Below, one piece after another: positions 6,195 to 12,910 of a DNA stretch of 14,735 nt. Numbering within the stretch: position 1 is the stretch's first letter; each line of letters opens with the position of its first letter. Where the stretch lies: assembly GCA_023128855.1 (NCBI GenBank), contig JAGMDE010000052.1, forward strand, positions 1 through 14,735, written 5' to 3'. The position numbers and the translations under genes were made by a program. Source of the stretch: Thermoplasmatales archaeon (GTDB lineage Archaea > Thermoplasmatota > E2 > DHVEG-1). The notes under the pieces are model-generated. The model was not told where the DNA came from, ran no database searches, and worked only from the letters and a program-made list of their open reading frames with translations.

Positions 6195-7190
6195 ATGAAT
6201 AACCAATTTAAGAAAGTAAAGATGTTCATAATATTCGTGATTCTTTTTTGTTCTTTGCTATTTATAATAGGTCCAACTGCTACTTCAGGACCATTAGACT
6301 CATACTTTGAATGTGAACCTGTAATAATTATAGAATATAATGAGTCAATTTTACAAGATCCAGTTATTCCATATGAAACAGCTACAAGAATCCCTATAGA
6401 AATAAAGGCAAGAATAAAAGGTCCGGGAGATGAGATTGTGTCTGATTACCTATTTAACAGTGGTGCATTCCTACCTGTTAAACTTTTTATTGAGGAAGTA
6501 CCCGAAGGATGTCACGCTTCAATCAATCCACCTTTGTTAGAACTCAAACCAATTTATAAAGAATTTTCAACAATACATGCAAACGTATCACTTACAGTTG
6601 ATAAAAGATTACCAGCTTTACAACAAGAACATATTATAATTAGAGTGGAAACAGCAAGATTAGGCTATAAAGCAGCAATACTTAAACGAGGAAATGTTAC
6701 TCTTGAAATGCCTTTCTTTATTGGTTTTTATCCTCAAGTTAGTATTTTTACTCCAGAAGGTAATGTTAAAGAGATTCACCCTGATGAAACAGCAGAGTTT
6801 CCTATAGAACTTCAAAATTTTGGGAACGGGAATACAGAAATTAATAGTGAAATAATAGATCTACCTGAAGGGTGGGTTGCTGAAATAATTTCAGGCATTG
6901 TTCTAGGATCCGAAAATGTTGGTGGAAACCCTAAAGAAACTATAATTCTAAAGGTTAGACCTCCAATTTCATTTGGATATCACGAGGAAAGAAAAATCAT
7001 ACAAGTCGCATTAACTCCTTCTTATTACAAAAACTCTGAATATGCTGGAGAGCCACATTATCTATTCTTTGTTGTCCAAAGTAGAGGTTTTTCAACACCT
7101 GGGTTTGATTTTATAACACTGTTATTTGCTTTTAGTTTAATTTCATTCTTTATCTTTAGAAAAAAACAATCAAAAAGGAGGGGTTTATAA
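6195..7190 (+). CDS. secreted NEW3-like surface protein with PGF-CTERM-like tail (paralogue B)
   Basis: A 331-residue exported protein, paralogous to the preceding gene product. The signal peptide ends near residue 32 (TATSG|PLD, parallel to ASAG|PIK in A). The NEW3-like part shares with A the sequence pattern TPEGxxxEIxPxxTAEFxIxxxNxGN, the GW turn, KxRPPxSFGYH, LTPSY and VVQSRGFSTPGF. The tail continues as a hydrophobic segment (DFITLLFAFSLISFFIF) and a basic end RKKQSKRRGL. Three N-glycosylation sequons (NES, NVS, NVT) occur in the outer part. Likely fate is export, archaeosortase-type cleavage and surface anchoring; this is inferred from the tail. The stop TAA shares its last base with the proposed start of the next gene, so the two are probably translated in a coupled way. 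The next gene's ribosome-binding site is embedded in the codons of the RRG tail. Confidence 0.8.
   Translation: MNNQFKKVKMFIIFVILFCSLLFIIGPTATSGPLDSYFECEPVIIIEYNESILQDPVIPYETATRIPIEIKARIKGPGDEIVSDYLFNSGAFLPVKLFIEEVPEGCHASINPPLLELKPIYKEFSTIHANVSLTVDKRLPALQQEHIIIRVETARLGYKAAILKRGNVTLEMPFFIGFYPQVSIFTPEGNVKEIHPDETAEFPIELQNFGNGNTEINSEIIDLPEGWVAEIISGIVLGSENVGGNPKETIILKVRPPISFGYHEERKIIQVALTPSYYKNSEYAGEPHYLFFVVQSRGFSTPGFDFITLLFAFSLISFFIFRKKQSKRRGL
7176..7183 (+). promoter_or_regulatory. Shine-Dalgarno site that decides an AUU start
   Basis: AGGAGGGG is the strongest ribosome-binding site in the plus-strand half of the window. It ends eight bases (counted from AGGAGG) before ATT at 7190 and lies 29 bases from the first conventional in-frame start codon (TTG 7211), far outside the working range. 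It therefore marks a start at or very near 7187-7190. Confidence 0.7.
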
Positions 7191-8935
7191 TTACAAAGAA
7201 ATGGCTTGTATTGATCATTTTAGGCGTTTTGCTCCTTCCATCAATTATATCAATACCTTTGGTTCAAGCAGCAGAGGAAGATGAAAGCTCTTCTTCCTTA
7301 CCATTTATTAGAAAACTTCTTCAAAAACGTTTTGAAATAGGAACAAAGCAGTATATCGGAAGATGGTACGTCCTTCAACTAAGACCTCCTATTCCCGTAC
7401 AAGCATATCCTGCATCTGTAGATTTACAATATATTAACGAAACTAAGATAGAAATAGGAGGAATAGACCCTATGACAGGAAATTGGACACAAATGGTTAG
7501 ACTTGCTAACGGTTGGGGCTGGGCTTGGATGTCACAGTCAACGACCTTTTCATTTGAATTTGTTCCTCCTGAAGATGCTCCCAAAGATGTGTGGGTAGTA
7601 AATTTTGATCCTCGAACAATAATCATGTCTGCAAATAAGAAAAATTTAGATTGGCCTGGAGCCGAATGTCTTTTGAGAACAAATATGACTGTAAAGCTTA
7701 ATCCTTCTGCTGATCCTAGTTATCCTACTCAAGATGTTGTGTTAAAAGTTAATATTATTAGGGAAGAGGTTTTTAATCCATTGGTCTTCTTAACTCCTCC
7801 AACATATCCAATTACTCATCGTGAAGAATATCTTGAAAAAACTAAGGATGACCCTCGAAAATGGTTTTACACTCCAATGGATTATATAAACTATACTCTT
7901 TTTCAAGGATGGGGTCTTATTCTAAGTAATCTACAATTAGAACCATATGAAAGAAGAATTGATAGTATAGTAAATATATTAGTAAAAGTAACTAAGGATC
8001 ATAGAGCACAAATTCTATCTCCTGAACCCATGGAAATTCGGCCTTATGATGTAATGTCTATACCAGTAACAATCAAGAACATTGGGAGTCATACAGATAC
8101 TTTCAACTTTAGAGTTAAAACCACTGATAAAAGTTTTCTTGTTTCTGCACCATCTGCAATTACATTAGAACCTGGTGAAGAAGGTCAAGCCTTAATTGGA
8201 GTTGCTGCTCCAAAAACATTCCAAGCTGTAGGTTCCACAGCTACAATAAATCTAGAAGCATTTTCTGTAGAAGATCCAAATACTGTATTTAACAACACAG
8301 TAATTTTGTCTACACAAGGTATTCATGTTTCTGGAGGAAACATCTACAATAGTATAATTCTATTAACTTTCTTAGTAATATTTGCAATATTTTTCCTAAT
8401 TATACTAAGAAGACGTAGAGGGAAAGTTTCCGAAAAACCAGAAAAGCCCTGGGAGATTCCAAAAGAAAAAGAGCATCTTGAAAAATTAAAAAAGAAAGAC
8501 AAAAAAGCATACAAGAAAGAATTACAAAGGATGGAAGAGGAATACGAATCAGCTCTATTATGGTATAAATATTATGTTTCTTCAAAATTTAAGGAAAGAA
8601 ACGAAGATAAATTAAAACAAAAACAGAAGAGGATCAAAGAAGCAAAAAAAGAAAAACAGAAAAAAATAAAAGAAATTGAGAAAGCAAAAAAGGGAAAAAT
8701 TCAAAGTAAGAAAGCGAAAGCAGAAGAAAAAGCTGCAAAAAAAGAAGAAAAAACACCTGAAATTAAAGAAGCAGAACCTGAGATCGAAGAAATTGAACCA
8801 GAGGAACCAGAAATTGAGGAGGAAACAACGCCAGTGGTTGACGAAAAAGAAGAAATGGAAAAGCGTAAAAAGGAACAAGTTCTCCTTAGAATCAGACGAG
8901 AGCAAGAAAAGCAAAAAAGGAAATTTGGTAAATAA
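7190..8935 (+). CDS. single-pass membrane protein: outer NEW3-like domain, inner Lys/Glu-rich coiled tail
   Basis: With an AUU start at 7190 the protein has 581 residues. It opens with a proper signal sequence: TKKW, hydrophobic LVLIILGVLLLPSIISIPL, cut after VQA. The TTG at 7211 would remove the positive residues. About 350 outer residues follow, Trp/Pro-rich at first, then a NEW3-like Ig unit (about 281-355: IPVTIKNIGSHTDTF, LEPGEEGQALIGV). Five sequons (NET, NWT, NMT, NYT, NNT) all lie before the single membrane segment (about 387-406). After RRRRGK comes a 170-residue cytoplasmic tail, highly charged, with KKAYKKELQRMEEEY and a YKYY patch, a long Lys-rich helix, an acidic Pro/Glu stretch, and a basic end. 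The layout suggests a link between surface proteins and something inside the cell, perhaps cytoskeleton or nucleic acid. It has no PGF tail. Function is unknown. Confidence 0.78.
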   Translation: MTKKWLVLIILGVLLLPSIISIPLVQAAEEDESSSSLPFIRKLLQKRFEIGTKQYIGRWYVLQLRPPIPVQAYPASVDLQYINETKIEIGGIDPMTGNWTQMVRLANGWGWAWMSQSTTFSFEFVPPEDAPKDVWVVNFDPRTIIMSANKKNLDWPGAECLLRTNMTVKLNPSADPSYPTQDVVLKVNIIREEVFNPLVFLTPPTYPITHREEYLEKTKDDPRKWFYTPMDYINYTLFQGWGLILSNLQLEPYERRIDSIVNILVKVTKDHRAQILSPEPMEIRPYDVMSIPVTIKNIGSHTDTFNFRVKTTDKSFLVSAPSAITLEPGEEGQALIGVAAPKTFQAVGSTATINLEAFSVEDPNTVFNNTVILSTQGIHVSGGNIYNSIILLTFLVIFAIFFLIILRRRRGKVSEKPEKPWEIPKEKEHLEKLKKKDKKAYKKELQRMEEEYESALLWYKYYVSSKFKERNEDKLKQKQKRIKEAKKEKQKKIKEIEKAKKGKIQSKKAKAEEKAAKKEEKTPEIKEAEPEIEEIEPEEPEIEEETTPVVDEKEEMEKRKKEQVLLRIRREQEKQKRKFGK

Positions 8936-8959
8936 ACCTAAATATATATTTGTTAGCAA

Positions 8960-8970
8960 TATTTATATAC
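8960..8970 (+). promoter_or_regulatory. TATA box of the small two-helix membrane protein gene
   Basis: TATTTATATAC is centred about 27 bases before 8992, giving a leader of about 11 bases that holds the GGGGA site. A second box (TAAATATATATTT, about 8940-8952) would give a longer leader. Cotranscription from the gene 67 bases upstream is also possible. Confidence 0.35.
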
Positions 8971-9002
8971 TTGATACTTTAATTATATAATTGGGGAATG
9001 TC

Positions 9003-9248
9003 ATGTTATTAAAAAACAAGAAAAAAGAAAATACAGAAAAACCCAAAAAGGTAGAAAATAACATTTTTGCCAAAATACCCAATCTTAATAAACTTCGAAT
9101 TATCGTTGGTTCAATGTTTGGATTAAGTACTTTAGGACTAATTTTAATTTTTACTAACCTATGGTTTATCGGTGGTTTTCTAGCGATAATCAGTTATATT
9201 TTACTTATTGTATTAATGGCAAAACTGTTTCTAGCAAAAAGCATATAA
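9003..9248 (+). CDS. small two-helix membrane protein of unknown function
   Basis: An 81-residue protein I cannot assign to a family. Residues 1-33 are very basic (LLKNKKKENTEKPKKVE), then two hydrophobic segments (about 33-52 and 54-75) with a short turn around NLWFIGG, ending in AKSI. Both ends should face the cytoplasm. ATG 9003 is chosen because GGGGA (8993-8997) stands five bases ahead; an in-frame TTG at 8991 overlaps that site and is a poor candidate. It closes the envelope-directed plus-strand block and might assist the preceding membrane protein, but that is based only on position. Confidence 0.65.
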   Translation: MLLKNKKKENTEKPKKVENNIFAKIPNLNKLRIIVGSMFGLSTLGLILIFTNLWFIGGFLAIISYILLIVLMAKLFLAKSI

Positions 9249-9268
9249 AATTCTTTATTAAAACAAAA

Positions 9269-9287
9269 AATTCTTTTTTTTATTTTT
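9269..9287 (+). terminator. T-tract terminator between convergent genes
   Basis: After the stop at 9246-9248 the plus strand carries ATTC, nine T, A and five more T, a strong archaeal-type U-tract terminator. It runs to the stop codon of the convergent protease gene. Confidence 0.5.
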
Positions 9288-9990
9288 ATAAAACAAGTGG
9301 AAAGCTTGGTAGTATAAGTGCTAGGAGTACGATTGCGACTATTAATAATAATACCCAAACTGTAGCATTCCAACGGATAATTTTTACTCCGTCCAATGGT
9401 CCAAATGGCAAAAGATTGAAGACTGCTAATATTGTATTGATTATACAAATAAAACCAATTATTGTGCCAAATTGCGTATCAAAGAGAAGATAATAAAGCG
9501 GAAATGTAACGGAAGCAATGATTATATTTGCTAATGGACCTGCCATAGCGATTCTCCCAGTTTCATGATACCTTGCTCCACCCATGAACATAACTGCTCC
9601 AGGAGCAGCAAATACGTATCCTGTAAAGACTGAGATAATTAGGGCTAACAATAATCCTAATGGAAAAAGTCTATATTCTGCCCAAAGACCGAATTTTTGA
9701 GCCATAAACTTATGTGAGAGCTCATGGAAAAAAAATGCTGTTAATACACCTACAAAAGCGTAAGGAATTGATCTTATTATTAAATCTAGATTTCTATTAA
9801 AAATTAAACCTCCACTTTTCCAAAAAGAAAACGCAATTGTTAATACAAGAATTGAAATCAATATATGTGTAATTTCTGTTCTGCTAAATTTACCGGGTTT
9901 ACCTGTTTCTAGAGTTCCCTTTGGGAAGTACATGTAATCTCGTACAGGAATGTCATGGAATGAAGTGTAAATATCTCTCTTCTCAGCCAT
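9286..9990 (-). CDS. M50 family intramembrane zinc metalloprotease (site-2 protease type)
   Basis: A 234-residue membrane protease that would cut substrates within or near the lipid bilayer. The zinc site is complete: HELSH (H89, E90, H93) in the second membrane helix and NLLPFGPLDG (N192 to G201), whose Asp200 is the third ligand. Five or six hydrophobic helices surround them; the first begins after a polar N-terminus of about 40 residues. There is no CBS or PDZ domain, so it is the minimal type (SpoIVFB/COG1994-like). Targets of such archaeal enzymes are mostly unknown; signal-peptide remnants and membrane-bound regulators are usual suggestions. GAAGGA precedes the ATG at 9990 closely, and a TATA-like stretch upstream gives it its own promoter, although it follows the TraB-family gene by only 53 bases on the same strand. 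Confidence 0.87.
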   Translation of the reverse strand: MAEKRDIYTSFHDIPVRDYMYFPKGTLETGKPGKFSRTEITHILISILVLTIAFSFWKSGGLIFNRNLDLIIRSIPYAFVGVLTAFFFHELSHKFMAQKFGLWAEYRLFPLGLLLALIISVFTGYVFAAPGAVMFMGGARYHETGRIAMAGPLANIIIASVTFPLYYLLFDTQFGTIIGFICIINTILAVFNLLPFGPLDGVKIIRWNATVWVLLLIVAIVLLALILPSFPLVL

Positions 9991-10006
9991 AGTTCCTTCT
10001 CAACTG

Positions 10007-10021
10007 TTTATAATTATATTT
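10007..10021 (-). promoter_or_regulatory. TATA-like promoter of the M50 protease gene
   Basis: On the minus strand AAATATAATTATAAA lies about 27 bases ahead of the start codon, in the 53-base gap after the TraB-family gene. Transcription would start close to the ATG at 9990. Confidence 0.4.
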
Positions 10022-10043
10022 ATGAAAGTTATAAGTTAAATAA

Positions 10044-11204
10044 TTATCCACCAAGAAGGTTTACTATATACGGAAATGCAACAATTGTACCAATCATACT
10101 TCCTACATTTGCTAATGCCACAACCATAAGTAGTCTTATAACCCTGTTATTTAAGAAGTCCTTGAGGCTGTCTAACTTACTTAGTTCTTTAAAATCTTTT
10201 ACGACTGGGGTTCTAAGCTTTGCCTCTACATATCCAGCTACCCATCCTGCAGCAATCGCGGGATTTAATGATGTAATAGGAGCTGCCACAAAAGCAGTTG
10301 CTATAGATAGAGGATGGCCTCTAGCAATAGCTGTTCCGACAGCTGAGCATATTCCGTTGATTATAAACCAGTAGAAAAACATCCACAGCGCTAGATCCGT
10401 CCCTTTAGTCATAACAGCAAAAACAATTAATACCGCAAAAAGAACAGGAATAGTATAACCAATGGCTTTTAAGAGGCTAAAACGCTTTTTTGGAAGGTAT
10501 TCTAACTCTTTTAGATCTACATCCAGTTTTTTCTTTTCTAAATGCTTCGTGATACCTTTAAGATGTCCTGCGCCCACTACTGCAAGAACCTTCCCTTTTT
10601 TACTTTCATCGAGTATTTTCTTAGAAATATACGTATCTCTCTCGTGAATCAAAACATTTGTGGCACTTGGTGCAATTTTACCAAATTCTTCCATAAGAGC
10701 AGAAATGACATCCTGATCCATTAGTTTTTTAAGATCTAGATCCTCAAGTTCTTCATCCTCAAATCCTAACATTGCCTTTAGAAATTCCCAGGTAAGTCGA
10801 AATTTCTCCCTAATTCCCATTTTACGCCATGCTCTTTTAAGAGTAATAGAAATATCTCTATCAATCAGTGCAACTTTTAAACCAAACTTTTTTGCTTCCT
10901 GCATTGCAACAATCATTTCAGAACCAGGTTCAACGCCATATTCCTTACCGAGTTTTCTTTGAATGGATGATAAAAATGTCTGTGCAAGCATCAAATAGGC
11001 ATTATTTGATTTCAGGAGTTGTGTAACTGGAGTACTTTCCCATTTATCTTTTTTAGTTATAGCTTCATGTCGCCTTTTACAAAGCTCAACTGCTACTATA
11101 TCTGGTTTGTATTTTTCAATCGCTGCCCTAACTTCTTTAACACTATCTTTGGAAATATGGGCAGTGCCGATTAGTATTATGTTATCACTTACTTTAACTT
11201 CCAA
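10044..11204 (-). CDS. TraB/PrgY-family membrane protein
   Basis: A 386-residue protein with two parts. Residues 1-225 are a TraB domain: ILIGTAHIS (GTAH at 13-16), AVELCKRRH (E40), and GAGHLKGI near 211-218. These conserved His/Glu/Arg positions are shared with PrgY pheromone-shutdown proteins and the Tiki metalloproteases, so a peptidase-like activity is possible. The C-terminal 140 residues hold about four membrane segments, with conserved polar loops such as AIARGHPL and a final LLMVVALANVGSMIG helix. In archaea the family is widespread and uncharacterised. The start is TTG at 11204: AGGAGAT stands five bases ahead and the sequence runs at once into the TraB domain, while no ATG fits. It follows the uS2 gene by 52 bases and may be read from the same transcript. 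Confidence 0.85.
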   Translation of the reverse strand: MEVKVSDNIILIGTAHISKDSVKEVRAAIEKYKPDIVAVELCKRRHEAITKKDKWESTPVTQLLKSNNAYLMLAQTFLSSIQRKLGKEYGVEPGSEMIVAMQEAKKFGLKVALIDRDISITLKRAWRKMGIREKFRLTWEFLKAMLGFEDEELEDLDLKKLMDQDVISALMEEFGKIAPSATNVLIHERDTYISKKILDESKKGKVLAVVGAGHLKGITKHLEKKKLDVDLKELEYLPKKRFSLLKAIGYTIPVLFAVLIVFAVMTKGTDLALWMFFYWFIINGICSAVGTAIARGHPLSIATAFVAAPITSLNPAIAAGWVAGYVEAKLRTPVVKDFKELSKLDSLKDFLNNRVIRLLMVVALANVGSMIGTIVAFPYIVNLLGG

Positions 11205-11256
11205 TTTATCTCCTTTTAACCTTGTAGTTTTGTATAGCTATATCCAAAAAACATAC

Positions 11257-11889
11257 TTAAATTTCAGCCTCAAAATCTTCCACAGTAGGCTTGAAATCAT
11301 CATAAGACTTTATTTTACCCTGCTCTTTTTGTATGGCTCTTGCTAAAATCCAATATACGAGAGCCAATGCCCTTCGTCCCTTGTTATTTGTTGGTATTAC
11401 TAGATCAAGATATTTTGTCTCATTGTTTGTATCACATAGTCCTACAACCGGAATACCAATATTTTCTGCTTCATGTAAGGCTTGTGCATCAGCAAGTGGA
11501 TCAGTTACAATAAGTAGTTCAGGTTCAAGAAAACCTTTAGAGCTGGGGTTTGTAAGTGTACCAGGTCTGAATCTGCCATCTAAAACCTGCATGCCTGTGT
11601 GCTCAGCAAGTTTCTTTATTGGTTTTTGTCCATACTGCCTAACAGATACAACCAAAATGTTACTAGGATCATATTTAACAAGAAACTTTGCGGCAGTTCT
11701 TATGCGTTCATCTGTTTTTTTAACATCTATTATGTATAATCCATCGTTTCTAACCTTGTAAATGAACTCCTTTATGTCAGCAGTTTTTTGCCTTGTTCCA
11801 ATATGTGCACCAGAAGTCATGTATGTTTCTTCAGGTATAGACATGCCTTCGTCTTTTTTTTCTTCTTTTTTCTGTTCCTCTTCAGCCAT
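11257..11889 (-). CDS. rps2: 30S ribosomal protein uS2
   Basis: A 210-residue small-subunit protein, full length for archaeal uS2 and located at the head/body junction on the solvent side. Recognisable blocks are YMTSGAHIGTRQKT, YIIDVKKTDERI, VSVRQYGQKPIKK, GRFRPGTLTNPS, PELLIVTDPLADAQAL and IPVVGLCDTNN, followed by VIPTNNKGRRALALVYWILAR. The first 20 residues are a charged Glu/Lys extension before the conserved core, as in several archaea. The ATG at 11889 follows the rpoK stop by 17 bases, with GAGG in the gap, so the two genes form a unit. RpoK plus uS2 is a familiar archaeal neighbourhood, although the enolase gene often found there is missing. Confidence 0.95.
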   Translation of the reverse strand: MAEEEQKKEEKKDEGMSIPEETYMTSGAHIGTRQKTADIKEFIYKVRNDGLYIIDVKKTDERIRTAAKFLVKYDPSNILVVSVRQYGQKPIKKLAEHTGMQVLDGRFRPGTLTNPSSKGFLEPELLIVTDPLADAQALHEAENIGIPVVGLCDTNNETKYLDLVIPTNNKGRRALALVYWILARAIQKEQGKIKSYDDFKPTVEDFEAEI

Positions 11890-11906
11890 AAAGCTTCCTC
11901 TTCAAA

Positions 11907-12086
11907 CTATGATTCTTCGATTCTTTTTACTGTGATTGGTATTGCATCTTCTTTAAGCTCAATCATAGCTATATCAATAGGTGAGATAACACCTTTTGGT
12001 ATCTTAATAAGAGTCGGGGCTCCCATTGAGATTTGTAACGCCCGGGCTCCAACTATACGTGCCTTTTCAAATCGAGTGTATTTCAA
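11907..12086 (-). CDS. rpoK: DNA-directed RNA polymerase subunit Rpo6 (RpoK)
   Basis: A 59-residue subunit, homologous to eukaryotic RPB6 and bacterial omega, that clamps the largest polymerase subunit and aids assembly. The hallmark block is present: KYTRFEKARIVGARALQIS, then MGAPTLI, PIDIAMIEL and IPITVKRI. It begins with TTG at 12086, with GGTGAA (12092-12097) five bases ahead. There is no ATG that could replace it without losing the conserved KYTRFEKARIVGARA motif. Archaeal RpoK is normally 55-80 residues, so this is full length, lacking only the acidic N-terminal tail of longer forms. It heads the rpoK-uS2 unit from the promoter near 12137. Confidence 0.93.
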   Translation of the reverse strand: MKYTRFEKARIVGARALQISMGAPTLIKIPKGVISPIDIAMIELKEDAIPITVKRIEES

Positions 12087-12136
12087 ATTAATTCACCATA
12101 TCTTATAAACAGTAAGGGCACCAAATACCAGAAACA

Positions 12137-12146
12137 TTTAAAAAGC
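12137..12146 (-). promoter_or_regulatory. TATA box of the rpoK-uS2 unit
   Basis: On the minus strand CTTTTTAAA lies in the 76-base gap after the unknown small gene. A start of transcription about 27 bases on (near 12114) leaves a leader of some 28 bases containing the GGTGAA site of rpoK. Confidence 0.45.
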
Positions 12147-12162
12147 TTACCCTTAGATAAAT

Positions 12163-12375
12163 TTAACGTCTGGTACCCTCTTGAGTCTCGGTAAGTTCAG
12201 CTGTACGATTAGAAAATTCTTCTAATGCAAGCTGCATATCTAGAGTAATATCCCTTAATAGTTGATCAAGATATTCATTTTTAAACTCTTTTACCCCATC
12301 TACATCTGAAAACAGCTTACCAAGGTATCCAACATCACTTTTGTGTATTTCGATATTATAAAGTGTTTCTTCCAT
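12163..12375 (-). CDS. small acidic protein of unknown function
   Basis: I do not recognise this 70-residue protein. It is acidic and probably helical and soluble: MEETLYNIEIHKSDVGYL, then KEFKNEYLDQLLRDIT and DMQLALEEF, ending in a polar tail ETQEGTRR. There are no cysteines, no membrane segment and no signal peptide. A strong AGAGGGG site stands before the ATG at 12375 and a TATA box stands upstream, so it is very likely a real gene with its own promoter. It sits between the ribosomal cluster and the rpoK-uS2 unit, where uL15 and secY would follow uL30 in many archaea. Position suggests a job tied to translation or transcription, but this is only guilt by association. Confidence 0.6.
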   Translation of the reverse strand: MEETLYNIEIHKSDVGYLGKLFSDVDGVKEFKNEYLDQLLRDITLDMQLALEEFSNRTAELTETQEGTRR

Positions 12376-12410
12376 ATTATGCCCCTCTTCTCAGATTAAA
12401 TAAAACGATG

Positions 12411-12422
12411 TTATATAAAAAT
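12411..12422 (-). promoter_or_regulatory. TATA box of the small acidic protein gene
   Basis: On the minus strand TTTTATATAA, centred near 12416, predicts a start of transcription about 12389 and a 14-base leader with AGAGGGG. It separates this gene from the ribosomal operon. Confidence 0.45.
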
Positions 12423-12444
12423 TTTTTGGAATATTCATCCATTT

Positions 12445-12909
12445 TTATATCATTCGTTTGATAAGTTTGTTTATATCTTTACCTCGATATCCTAGAGCGC
12501 CTTTGTTTATATATGATCGTTTGATGCCCTCATATCCTTTTTTAGGAGGGTTTAGTCTGAAAATTGGTTTAACATTTGGAATATCCTTGTATTTGAATTT
12601 GTTATCAATGATTGCTTGACTGAGCTTATCTATATTATCATATGATGTAGCAGATTTTACGTAATCATTGGTTAATTCTTTGTCTCCTTCAAGCTTTCCT
12701 CTTGTGGTGATGAGCTCTGTAAGCATCTCTTTATCAATTTCACCCCATGTTATGTAATCCTTTGCAACTTGTAACATTCCTTTTGTAGTTGGGCTTTCTG
12801 GAACGATTGTGCAATGGTTTGCTCTTGTTAGATTTAAAAGTTGCATGGTTTTTCTAATATCATGGTTTATATTAACTGTTCCTCTAACGCGTAATACTGC
12901 ATATGTCAT
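12445..12909 (-). CDS. rpl30: 50S ribosomal protein uL30
   Basis: A 154-residue large-subunit protein of the long archaeal/eukaryotic L7/L30 type. The core YAVLRVRGTVNINHDIRKTM, LNLTRANHCTIV and GMLQVAKDYITWGEID is followed by the archaeal C-terminal extension ending PKKGYEGIKRSYINKGALGYRG, which contacts 23S rRNA. The start is the ATG at 12909, one base after the uS5 stop, with a perfect GGAGG inside the last uS5 codons. The frame stays open for 26 codons further upstream, but those are the uS5 tail read out of frame and are not part of this protein. It is the last gene of the ribosomal run here. Confidence 0.95.
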   Translation of the reverse strand: MTYAVLRVRGTVNINHDIRKTMQLLNLTRANHCTIVPESPTTKGMLQVAKDYITWGEIDKEMLTELITTRGKLEGDKELTNDYVKSATSYDNIDKLSQAIIDNKFKYKDIPNVKPIFRLNPPKKGYEGIKRSYINKGALGYRGKDINKLIKRMI

Positions 12910-12910
12910 T

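Noticed and set aside
8612..8990. Open frames on both strands across the Lys-rich tail (a Lys-rich plus-strand frame at 8676-8990 and a Phe-rich minus-strand frame at 8612-8959).
   Set aside because: They are by-products of runs of AAA and GAA codons in the real gene; both translations are low complexity without a ribosome-binding site or family pattern.
9003..9990. Idea that the M50 protease directly processes the PGF-CTERM-like proteins next to it.
   Set aside because: It lies on the opposite strand beyond a terminator, and such tails are handled by archaeosortases, a different enzyme family. Adjacency alone does not support it.
10162..10724. Plus-strand open frames opposite the TraB-family gene.
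   Set aside because: They are antisense to conserved domain and membrane segments and have no start signals.
11333..12108. Plus-strand open frames opposite uS2 and rpoK.
   Set aside because: They mirror well-conserved minus-strand genes, show no family pattern, and one is rich in Phe from antisense of Lys/Glu codons.
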